Shown here piece after piece: positions 1 to 5,276 of a DNA stretch of 5,313 nucleotides. How positions within the stretch are numbered: position 1 is the stretch's first letter; each line of letters opens with the position of its first letter. Location: assembly GCA_002385805.1 (NCBI GenBank), contig DGEF01000010.1:5940-11252 (forward strand), read 5' to 3'. Below the pieces are notes generated by a model. That model was given only the letters and a program-made list of their open reading frames with translations. It did no database searches and was not told the origin of the DNA. This DNA is from Peptococcaceae bacterium UBA3933. Lineage in GTDB: Bacteria > Bacillota > Peptococcia > Peptococcales > BICA1-8. Both the position numbers and the translations under genes were made by a program.

Positions 1-207
1 GGTTTGCGCTATATAAAAATGCCTAGTGGTGCAGGTCATGATGCTATGCATATGACAGAAGTCACAAATGTGGGGATGATTTTTATACCTAGTATTGATG
101 GAGTAAGTCATAATATTAAAGAGTTTAGCCGGTTAGAAGACATGGCTCGAGGAACCGAACTTTTATTAAAAACTACTTTAAAATTAGCACAAGAAGGGGA
201 TGAATAA
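1..207 (+). CDS. Zn-dependent N-carbamoyl-amino-acid hydrolase / allantoate amidohydrolase (M20), C-terminal fragment
   Basis: Frame 1 is open from the first base to the TAA at 205-207. The true start lies outside the window, so this is the last 68 residues of a protein that in this family is usually about 400-420 residues. The visible part carries two landmarks of the HyuC/AmaB/AllC branch of peptidase family M20: SGAGHDAMHM (fragment residues 9-18, His13) and GVSHNIKEF (residues 34-42, His37). Known enzymes of this branch are cytosolic, metal-dependent dimers that remove the carbamoyl group from N-carbamoyl-amino acids, or hydrolyse allantoate or ureidoglycolate-like ureides. The SHN histidine lies in the C-terminal catalytic segment. 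The next gene starts immediately after the stop, so the two are very likely co-transcribed and translationally coupled. Assignment to the M20 carbamoyl-hydrolase branch is firm. The substrate cannot be decided from a C-terminal piece. The TTG at 4 should not be taken as a start. Confidence 0.88.
   Translation, partial: GLRYIKMPSGAGHDAMHMTEVTNVGMIFIPSIDGVSHNIKEFSRLEDMARGTELLLKTTLKLAQEGDE
193..199 (+). promoter_or_regulatory. Ribosome binding site deciding the start of the AbgA-like gene
   Basis: GAAGGGG lies inside the last codons of the upstream gene. It directly abuts the ATG at 200, with no spacer, but sits 9 nt before the ATG at 209. A Shine-Dalgarno sequence needs a spacer, so the ATG at 209 is the more credible start. 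That start leaves one base between the upstream stop codon and this start codon. Confidence 0.6.
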
Positions 208-208
208 A

Positions 209-1504
209 ATGGATAGGATTAGAATAGCGGTGAAAGATTTAGAAGATAAGGTAATAGCTTACCGGAGGGATTTTCATAAATACCCGGAGTCCGGCTGGAC
301 AGAATTTAGAACTGCATCTAAAATTATCGAAAAACTAAAAGAGTTAGGGTTTACGGTGAAAATTGGTGCCGAAGCTAATAAGAAGGAAGCTATGATGGGT
401 GTTCCTACCGAAGAGGAATTGGCTAAACATATGGAAAGAGCTATCAACCAGGGGGCTAACCCGGAACTGGTGAAAGCCATGGAAGGTGGAATGACCGGTG
501 TTGTTGCGGACTTAAAGTGCGGTGAAGGACCTACTGTAGCTTTACGTTTTGATATGGACGCAAATGATATTAATGAAGCCCAGGATGAGAAACACCGTCC
601 TTACAGTGAAGGATTTGCCTCTCAAAACCCGGGGGTTATGCATGCCTGTGGTCACGACGGTCATGCAGCCATGGGTTTGGGGGTTGCTGAAATTTTAGCC
701 GGTATGAAAGATGACTTAAAAGGGACTATTCGTCTTATTTTTGAACCTGGTGAAGAAGGTTCCCGAGGAGCCAGGGCCATGGTCGAAGCCGGGGCTGTTG
801 ATGGTGTTGATTATATTTTAGGCGCCCATTTAGGTTTCAAAGCTAATAAAACCGGTCAACTTATTTGTGGTACGGGAGAATTTTTGGCAACCACCAAGCT
901 GGATGTTACTTATACAGGTGTTCCAGCACATGCCGGTGCTGCTCCCCATGAAGGCCGTAATGCTTTATTAGCCGCTGCCAGTGCCACCTTAAATCTCCAT
1001 GCTATTTCTCGCCACGGCGCCGGTGCATCTCGGATCACCGTAGGGGTGCTTAATGCCGGTCAAGGGCGTAATGTTATCCCGCCAAATGCTGTATTCAAGA
1101 TGGAAACACGAGGTATTACCAGTGAGATAGATGAATATATGGCCAGAGAAGCTCGCAGAATAATCGAACATACCGCGAAAATGTATGAGGTTGATTATGA
1201 AATAAAACTGGTGGGTGGAACTAAAAGCGGTGAAAGCAGCCCGGAAATGATCCAAAGAATTAGAAAAGTTGCTGAAGAAATGGGTACATTTACTGAGATT
1301 ATTGACTATGCTAGTTTTGGAGCTACAGAAGACTTTTCTCATTTTATGACTGTTGTCCAGAATAACGGCGGAATAGGTTCCTATATAATGATTGGTTCTG
1401 ATTTAGCTGCAGGTCATCATGATTTCTACTTTGATTTTGACGAAAAATCTTTAGCCTTAGGTATGGAATTAATGGTGAAAATGGTAGTTGACTTAATAGG
1501 TTAA
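209..1504 (+). CDS. AbgA-like M20D amidohydrolase (p-aminobenzoyl-glutamate hydrolase subunit A / N-acyl-amino-acid hydrolase family)
   Basis: A 431-residue cytosolic metallohydrolase (434 if the ATG at 200 is used). Catalytic-domain landmarks in order are RRDFHKYPESGW (19-30), RFDMDAND (113-120), HACGHDGH (145-152, likely ligands C147 and H149), EPGEEG (179-184, E182 general base and E183 ligand by family analogy), GAH (H207) and AGHH (401-404). The satellite dimerisation domain spans about 230-340, with the SGAGRN-like GQGRNVIPPNA at 284-294. An insertion at about 63-99 (MGVPTEEE ... EGGMTGVV), the FRTAS segment and GSRGARAMVEAG match E. coli AbgA as I remember it, rather than short IAA-amino-acid hydrolases or HmrA. 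AbgA with AbgB cleaves p-aminobenzoyl-glutamate to p-aminobenzoate and glutamate, but no AbgB is visible here. Its position between a carbamoyl hydrolase and a cyclic amidohydrolase suggests it deacylates another N-acyl amino acid. All key residues are present and there is no sign of decay. Family is certain; substrate is not. Confidence 0.93.
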   Translation: MDRIRIAVKDLEDKVIAYRRDFHKYPESGWTEFRTASKIIEKLKELGFTVKIGAEANKKEAMMGVPTEEELAKHMERAINQGANPELVKAMEGGMTGVVADLKCGEGPTVALRFDMDANDINEAQDEKHRPYSEGFASQNPGVMHACGHDGHAAMGLGVAEILAGMKDDLKGTIRLIFEPGEEGSRGARAMVEAGAVDGVDYILGAHLGFKANKTGQLICGTGEFLATTKLDVTYTGVPAHAGAAPHEGRNALLAAASATLNLHAISRHGAGASRITVGVLNAGQGRNVIPPNAVFKMETRGITSEIDEYMAREARRIIEHTAKMYEVDYEIKLVGGTKSGESSPEMIQRIRKVAEEMGTFTEIIDYASFGATEDFSHFMTVVQNNGGIGSYIMIGSDLAAGHHDFYFDFDEKSLALGMELMVKMVVDLIG

Positions 1505-1550
1505 TAAGAGTGAGCATGTGTACCTTCATTAACAATTGTCACTAATTAAA

Positions 1551-1556
1551 AGGAGG
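1551..1556 (+). promoter_or_regulatory. Strong ribosome binding site for the cyclic amidohydrolase
   Basis: A perfect AGGAGG within AAAAGGAGG lies 7 nt before the ATG at 1564 and fixes that start. The 59-bp spacer from 1505 to 1563 shows no hairpin-plus-T-run terminator, so read-through from the AbgA-like gene is expected. The spacer also holds the palindrome ACAATTGT (1532-1539). Confidence 0.85.
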
Positions 1557-1563
1557 CGAAAAG

Positions 1564-2973
1564 ATGGCGTATAAATATGATGTGTTACTGAAAAACGGTA
1601 TTGTCGTTGACCCTGTTAATAACTTAGAGGGAGTAAGAGATGTAGGGATTAAAGATGGGGTTATTGTAGAAATAGCTCCTGAACTTAATCCTGCTCAATC
1701 GAAAGAAAATTTTGATTTGAAGGGTTATTATGTAGTACCAGGTTTGGTAGATCTACACATTCATGCCTCTAGTTGGCTGGGTGGTAGGTTTGGGCATAAA
1801 ATGATGGCCCAGGCCGGTGTTACCACCGCTTTAGATATGTCCGGTCCCATTGATAGTGTGTTGGATATTGCCAGGGATTATGGTGTAGGCTTAAACTTAG
1901 CTTGTATTAATTATGTACGACCGGGCCACACCGTTACAGACACCAATCCCAGTGAAGGTGAATTAGAAACTTTGCTAGCTGAGCTTTTAGCGAAAGGTGC
2001 AATAGGTTTTAAACTTTTGGGTGGTCATTATCCTTTAACTCCGGAAGCTACTGTCAAAGCCATAGAGATAGCTAATAAAAATAAAGCCTATGTTGCTTTT
2101 CACGCCGGGACAACTGAAAATGGTTCTAATATCAAAGGTTTTGCGGAAGCAATTAGATTAGCTCAAGGCAAATCCTTGCATCTTGCACACATCAACGCTT
2201 ATTGCCGTGGTCAAGTACGGTCTTATTTAGAGGAAACCGAAGAGGCTATTCAGGCTTTAAAGGAGAATCCAAATATTAGCAGTGAGGCTTATCTTTCTCC
2301 TGTAAACGGAACTAGTGCAGAGTGTGTTGACGGTATTCCCCAAAGCAATGTTACCAAAAAATGTTTAGAAGTGGGTGGGTTTCCGGCTACTGAAAAAGGC
2401 CTGGAAGAAGCCATTATGGCAGGTTGGGCCCAGATTAACCTAGAATCCGGGGGCAGAGTGATTTTAGCCATCGGTGAAGAAGCAGTGAAATTCTGGCGTT
2501 CCCGTGATACTGACTGTACGGTAAGTTTTGCCGTAAACTATGCTGAACCACGGATAAGACTAGCTACAGCTAAAAGAGATGATGGTAAATTTGTGGTAGA
2601 TTGTATCAGTACCGACGGCGGGGGGATCCCCCGGAATGTTACCGTAGAAATGGGTTTAGCCTTAGTTAAATTACAAGCTCTAACAATGAAAGAGTTTGTA
2701 TTAAAAGCCAGTTATAATCCGGCCCAAATTCTCGGTTTAAAGAATAAAGGGCATTTTACTCTCGGTGCTGATGCAGATATTACCGTGTTGGACTTTGAAA
2801 GGCAAAAACCTTTTATGAGCCTTGCTAACGGCAAAGTGGTTATGTATAACGGTTATGTCTGTGGCAGCGGAACACATATAATTACCACTGCTGCAGGAGT
2901 GGATTATGTTAAAGAACGGGGTTTAGAAACGATTGTTGTTGATTTTAATGAAAGCACATTTTATAAAAAATAA
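1564..2973 (+). CDS. Metal-dependent amidohydrolase, hydantoinase/dihydroorotase-like
   Basis: A complete 469-residue cytosolic protein of the amidohydrolase superfamily. The N-terminal beta-sandwich strand (YDVLLKNGIVVDP, 5-17) leads into VVPGLVDLHIHASS (57-70), with the HxH metal pair H65/H67. The TIM barrel follows: IGFKLLGG (147-154, K150 as the probable carboxylated bridging lysine), AFHAGTTENG (178-187, H180), LHLAHINAY (205-213, H209) and STDGGG (349-354, catalytic D351). The barrel closes with NPAQILGL (385-392) and GADADITVLD (401-410), which returns to the small beta domain. The ligand set H, H, K, H, H, D is that of binuclear hydantoinase/dihydropyrimidinase/dihydroorotase-type enzymes, which open cyclic amides, although D-aminoacylase-like deacylases share much of it. 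Lying after a carbamoyl-amino-acid hydrolase, a hydantoinase-like ring opening would supply that enzyme with substrate; this is inference. I recognise no specific named subfamily. It is the last gene before a terminator. Confidence 0.9.
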   Translation: MAYKYDVLLKNGIVVDPVNNLEGVRDVGIKDGVIVEIAPELNPAQSKENFDLKGYYVVPGLVDLHIHASSWLGGRFGHKMMAQAGVTTALDMSGPIDSVLDIARDYGVGLNLACINYVRPGHTVTDTNPSEGELETLLAELLAKGAIGFKLLGGHYPLTPEATVKAIEIANKNKAYVAFHAGTTENGSNIKGFAEAIRLAQGKSLHLAHINAYCRGQVRSYLEETEEAIQALKENPNISSEAYLSPVNGTSAECVDGIPQSNVTKKCLEVGGFPATEKGLEEAIMAGWAQINLESGGRVILAIGEEAVKFWRSRDTDCTVSFAVNYAEPRIRLATAKRDDGKFVVDCISTDGGGIPRNVTVEMGLALVKLQALTMKEFVLKASYNPAQILGLKNKGHFTLGADADITVLDFERQKPFMSLANGKVVMYNGYVCGSGTHIITTAAGVDYVKERGLETIVVDFNESTFYKK

Positions 2974-3008
2974 AAATTTTTAAGTCTTTTCAAAATGAAG
3001 AATTTCTC

Positions 3009-3045
3009 AGAGCAAACTTTTTTACTACGTTTGCTCTTTTTTTTT
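3009..3045 (+). terminator. Rho-independent terminator of the hydrolase operon
   Basis: A perfect 9-bp stem (AGAGCAAAC at 3009-3017 with GTTTGCTCT at 3029-3037) encloses an 11-nt loop. It is followed by a run of nine T (3037-3045, the first T also pairing in the stem). It begins 35 bp after the amidohydrolase stop and should end the hydrolase transcript before the transporter gene. Confidence 0.93.
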
Positions 3046-3106
3046 AATATAAGCAGGAATTTTCAAGACAATGGAGAATTTTTTAAGTTGAAAAAAGTTT
3101 TAGAAA

Positions 3107-3138
3107 AGGGGGTGTCTTGCATTAGGGGGTGTCTTGCA
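3107..3138 (+). repeat. Perfect 15-bp direct repeat, two copies, with adjoining G-runs
   Basis: AGGGGGTGTCTTGCA occurs at 3107-3121 and again at 3124-3138, identical, 17 bp apart start to start and separated by only TT. A half inverted copy, CAAGACA, lies at 3064-3070. A run of seven G follows at 3151-3157. The pair sits between the upstream terminator and the candidate transporter promoter, where an activator or repressor site would be expected. No known regulator motif is recognised. Confidence 0.75.
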
Positions 3139-3172
3139 GTTCTAAGGAGAGGGGGGGATTAAAATTTAATAC

Positions 3173-3200
3173 TTTACAAAAATTTTTTTTATGTAATAAT
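3173..3200 (+). promoter_or_regulatory. Candidate sigma-A promoter for the transporter gene
   Basis: The -35 box TTTACA (3173-3178, five of six consensus bases) is followed by a 16-bp A/T-rich spacer with eight T. The extended -10 region is TGTAATAAT (3192-3200), of which AATAAT matches five of six consensus bases. TAATAT at 3197-3202 is an alternative -10 with an 18-bp spacer. Transcription would begin near 3207 and give a leader of about 185 nt before the GTG at 3391. The region is so A/T-rich that chance matches are possible. Confidence 0.5.
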
Positions 3201-3204
3201 ATAA

Positions 3205-3375
3205 GTGAAATTTATAACTAATTAGCAAAATGAATTTTACTAGGCGGACTAGTGTAATCATAAATTAATATTCTAAACCTTTGGAAAGATTAGATAAGTA
3301 AAAATTGGTACAATTTTCTTTTGGAATTGTACTATATTCCAAAAGAATAGAATAATAAAATAATAACTATTATTA
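3205..3375 (+). promoter_or_regulatory. Structured leader of the symporter gene with alternative hairpins
   Basis: The predicted 5' leader contains a small hairpin ACTAG/CTAGT around loop GCGGA (3239-3253) and an imperfect hairpin TCTAA/TTAGA (3272-3294). Two overlapping, mutually exclusive helices follow. Helix A pairs GTACAATT (3308-3315) with AATTGTAC (3325-3332). Helix B pairs 12 bases TTCTTTTGGAAT (3316-3327) with ATTCCAAAAGAA (3336-3347). Both need bases 3325-3327, so only one can form at a time. A short A/T hairpin (3361-3366 with 3370-3375) touches the ribosome binding site. No T-run follows helix B, so a classical transcription attenuator is not evident; translation control or DNA operators are alternatives. 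I do not recognise a named riboswitch class. Confidence 0.45.
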
Positions 3376-3382
3376 AAGGAGG
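3375..3382 (+). promoter_or_regulatory. Ribosome binding site deciding the GTG start of the symporter
   Basis: AAAGGAGG ends 8 nt before the GTG at 3391. This is the only well-placed start upstream of the conserved N-terminal KILIGLILG segment, so GTG is the initiation codon. Confidence 0.9.
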
Positions 3383-3390
3383 TTCACACA

Positions 3391-4614
3391 GTGAAGAAGC
3401 TAAGTTTAGCGACTAAAATTTTAATCGGGCTTATTTTGGGTGTTATTGTTGGTTTATTTACTCCCTTGGACTTTGCTACAACCTTTATTAAACCTTTTGG
3501 GGACTTATTCTTACGCTTAATTAAAATGATCATCGTACCTTTAGTTCTTGCTTCTTTGGTTGTAGGTGCGGCCAGCGTGGGTGATGTTAAAAAGCTGGGG
3601 CGCATTGGCGGTAAAACAATGGCCTATTATTTACTGACCAGTGCTTTTGCAGTTGTTGTAGGTTTAGTTATGGCCAATATATTGCAACCGGGCGCAGGGC
3701 TGGATATTCCTGTAGATGCTACATATGAGGGTAGAGAAGCACCTCCTATTGCCGCCGTTCTTTTGGATATCATTCCTGAAAACCCTGTAGGTGCAATGGT
3801 TAATGCTTCCATGTTACAAATTATTGCCTTTGCCTTATTCCTAGGGATTGCTATTACTCTGGTTGGTGAACGAGCAAACCCTGTCAAAGACTTTTTTGAC
3901 GGTTTAGCAGAAGTAATGTATAAAATTACCGGGATTGTTATGGCCTATGCTCCTATCGGTGTTTTCGGCTTAATAGTTCCCGTTGTAGCAAAACACGGGT
4001 TAGACGTTTTAGCACCATTGGCCATGGTAATTTTAGCTGTATATCTGGGCTGCTTTTTACATGCCGCAGTTGTCTATTCATCTGCCGTGAAATTCTTGGG
4101 TAAAATGAATCCTTTAACCTACTATAAAGGTATCGCACCTGCAGCACTGGTTGCTTTTACAACTTGCAGCAGTTCCGGTACATTACCGGTAACTATTAAG
4201 TGTGTAGAAGAAAACTTAGGTATTTCCAAAGAAATATCTAGTTTCTGTTTACCATTGGGTGCTACGGTTAACATGGACGGTACGGCGGTTTACATGGGAG
4301 TTTGTGCTTTATTCGTAGCTCAAGTGTATGGTTTAGATTTGAGTTTTTCCCAACAGCTAACCATTGTCCTTGTAGGTACTCTGGCCTCAATTGGAGCTGC
4401 CGGTGTACCCGGTGCCGGTTTAATTATGTTAACTATGACTCTAACTGCTGTCAATTTACCTTTAGAAGGGGTAGCCTTAGTTGCGGGTATTGACCGGATT
4501 CTGGATATGGCTCGTACTTGTGTTAACGTTACCGGTGATACTTCCTGTTGTGTAGTTGTAGCTGCCAGTGAAAATGATATAAGCATTTCTCCAGAGTCAA
4601 AAGTAACTGCTTAA
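3391..4614 (+). CDS. Dicarboxylate/amino acid:cation symporter (DAACS, SDF family), probable sodium/glutamate-aspartate transporter
   Basis: A complete 407-residue integral membrane protein of the GltPh/GltT family, which normally has eight transmembrane helices plus two re-entrant hairpins and works as a trimer. Visible landmarks are the first membrane helix (about 9-28), the HP1 tip SSSGTLP (260-266), the TM7 unwound motif NMDGT (294-298), the HP2 tip GAAGVPGAG (335-343) and TM8 DRILDMARTCVNVTGD (368-383). By alignment with remembered GltPh numbering, D372, R375, N379 and D383 correspond to D394, R397, N401 and D405. R375 favours an acidic substrate such as glutamate or aspartate over neutral amino acids. 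The position just before SSSGTLP, arginine in GltPh, is Cys259 here. Start is GTG with a strong ribosome binding site. The gene is separated from the hydrolase operon by a terminator and has its own leader. The exact substrate and coupling ion are inference. Confidence 0.93.
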   Translation: MKKLSLATKILIGLILGVIVGLFTPLDFATTFIKPFGDLFLRLIKMIIVPLVLASLVVGAASVGDVKKLGRIGGKTMAYYLLTSAFAVVVGLVMANILQPGAGLDIPVDATYEGREAPPIAAVLLDIIPENPVGAMVNASMLQIIAFALFLGIAITLVGERANPVKDFFDGLAEVMYKITGIVMAYAPIGVFGLIVPVVAKHGLDVLAPLAMVILAVYLGCFLHAAVVYSSAVKFLGKMNPLTYYKGIAPAALVAFTTCSSSGTLPVTIKCVEENLGISKEISSFCLPLGATVNMDGTAVYMGVCALFVAQVYGLDLSFSQQLTIVLVGTLASIGAAGVPGAGLIMLTMTLTAVNLPLEGVALVAGIDRILDMARTCVNVTGDTSCCVVVAASENDISISPESKVTA

Positions 4615-4618
4615 TAAA

Positions 4619-4645
4619 AAAGGACCTGCTAATTGCAGGTCTTTT
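4619..4645. terminator. Bidirectional terminator between the symporter and the DUF1858 gene
   Basis: AAAGGACCTGC (4619-4629) pairs with GCAGGTCTTTT (4635-4645) over 11 bp, including one G-T wobble, around the loop TAATT. The + strand reads into TTTTCTTATT and the minus strand into a T-rich tail from the AATAAAAAA at 4612-4620. It can therefore end both convergent transcripts. It starts 5 bp after the symporter stop and ends 1 bp before the DUF1858 stop. Confidence 0.9.
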
Positions 4646-4646
4646 C

Positions 4647-4844
4647 TTATTCACCAACGGCTTTATTTAAAGCGTCAATTAAAGCATTAACATCAATACC
4701 GTGAACAGTCGCACCTTGTTCAATGTTTTCAAAACGTGCAGCAGCACAACCCAGGCATCCCATACCAAAACTCATAAATACTTCTGCTGTTTGGGGGTAT
4801 TTTTGGACAACTTCAGTTATACTCATATCTTTGGTAATTTTCAT
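4647..4844 (-). CDS. DUF1858 protein (hybrid-cluster-protein-associated redox disulfide domain)
   Basis: A 65-residue soluble protein that consists of a single DUF1858 domain. ITKDMSITEVVQKYP (3-17) is the typical helical start. The core is FGMGCLGCAAA (26-36), with a CxxC pair at C30/C33, followed by FENIEQGATVHGID (38-51) and a C-terminal helix (52-65). The family is common in anaerobic bacteria and archaea, either standalone or fused. It is named for association with hybrid cluster protein, and the two cysteines are thought to form a redox-active disulfide; the biochemical role is unproven. The start is supported by AGGAGG on the minus strand (4854-4859), 9 nt upstream of the ATG. The gene converges on the symporter and is not part of its transcript. 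No hybrid cluster protein gene is visible in the window. Confidence 0.92.
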   Translation of the reverse strand: MKITKDMSITEVVQKYPQTAEVFMSFGMGCLGCAAARFENIEQGATVHGIDVNALIDALNKAVGE

Positions 4845-4877
4845 TTAACCACGCCTCCTAAATTAAAAATCATAGTT

Positions 4878-4906
4878 AGTATAACAAAACAGGTCTTTTT
4901 TTACAA
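4878..4906 (-). promoter_or_regulatory. Promoter of the DUF1858 gene
   Basis: On the minus strand, TTGTAA (4901-4906, -35, four of six) is followed by exactly 17 bp and TATACT (4878-4883, -10, five of six). The -10 is extended by TG one base upstream. Transcription would begin near 4871, leaving a short leader of about 27 nt that contains the AGGAGG ribosome binding site at 4854-4859. Confidence 0.65.
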
Positions 4907-4981
4907 TAATCTCAAACATAGTTTATCCATTAATTATGGTTATTAAAGTGGAATAATATGTTCTCAGGAGGAGCAAACTAG

Positions 4982-5178
4982 TCATTAAACCAGCTTTTAG
5001 GTTATACTGCATGTCAGCATTATGGCTTTTGGGTAATACTGCATGACGGCATGACATCTTTGGGGTTAAGCTTTTGGGACGGCATTACGGATACCGGGCT
5101 ATTCTGCATGACAGCATTACGACTCACTGGTTAAAATGCATGACGGCATTATTACTCTAGGGTTAATGTTTTGGGTCT
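4982..5178. repeat. Degenerate tandem repeat array, 32-33 bp period, about six units
   Basis: The best-conserved core is TGCATGACGGCATTA, at 5008-5022 (TGCATGTCAGCATTA), 5040-5054 (ending GCATGA), 5073-5087 (only GACGGCATTA kept), 5105-5119 (TGCATGACAGCATTA) and 5137-5151 (exact). Start-to-start distances are 32, 33, 32 and 32 bp. The 17-18 bp between cores also share sequence, with a consensus near GGCTTTTGGGTTAATAC. This makes it a true tandem repeat rather than repeats with unrelated spacers. A weaker 35-bp unit precedes it (4982-5016), and decayed material continues to about 5213. The 33-bp units at 5049 and 5146 resemble each other more closely (GGGTTAA then TTTTGGG), hinting at a three-unit higher-order repeat. 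No open reading frame runs through it. Confidence 0.75.
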
Positions 5179-5276
5179 ACATCTTACTTTGGGGCATATC
5201 GCCTGATGCATCCGAAATAAAAAAGCTGTCCCAAAAATTAACTCAAAATCCGTGTGCATCCATGGTTAATAATTGT

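Noticed and set aside
200..208. ATG at 200 as the start of the AbgA-like gene
   Set aside because: It is possible by 8-bp overlap with the upstream gene, but the ribosome binding site abuts it with no spacer. The ATG at 209 has correct spacing and the extra three residues carry no conservation signal.
989..1342. 117-codon open frame on the minus strand
   Set aside because: It is antisense to conserved parts of the AbgA-like gene, has no recognisable domain, and has no promoter or ribosome binding site of note.
3305..3338. Second promoter overlapping helix A (TTGGTA ... TATATT)
   Set aside because: The spacing is 22 bp for the best -10, or the -10 is poor at 17 bp. The A/T richness makes such matches cheap, and the upstream candidate at 3173-3200 is better.
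4701..4946. 81-codon open frame on the + strand
   Set aside because: It lies antisense to the well-supported DUF1858 gene, crosses that gene's promoter, has no ribosome binding site, and its translation resembles no family.
5011..5046. Short + strand open frame (M-S-A-L-W-L-L-G-N-T-A) after the AGGAGG at 4966
   Set aside because: The Shine-Dalgarno sequence is about 40 nt from the ATG, and the frame is only 11 codons and lies inside the tandem repeat.
5008..5151. CRISPR-like array (15-bp repeats with 17-18 bp spacers)
   Set aside because: The repeats are too short and too degenerate, the intervening sequences are related to each other rather than unique, and no cas gene is present. It is a tandem repeat.
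5221..5236. AAAAGCTGTCCCAAAA as an insertion-sequence end or terminator arm
   Set aside because: No facing inverted arm lies within hairpin distance and no transposase is present. Only a 9-bp complement exists about 150 bp away in the tandem array.
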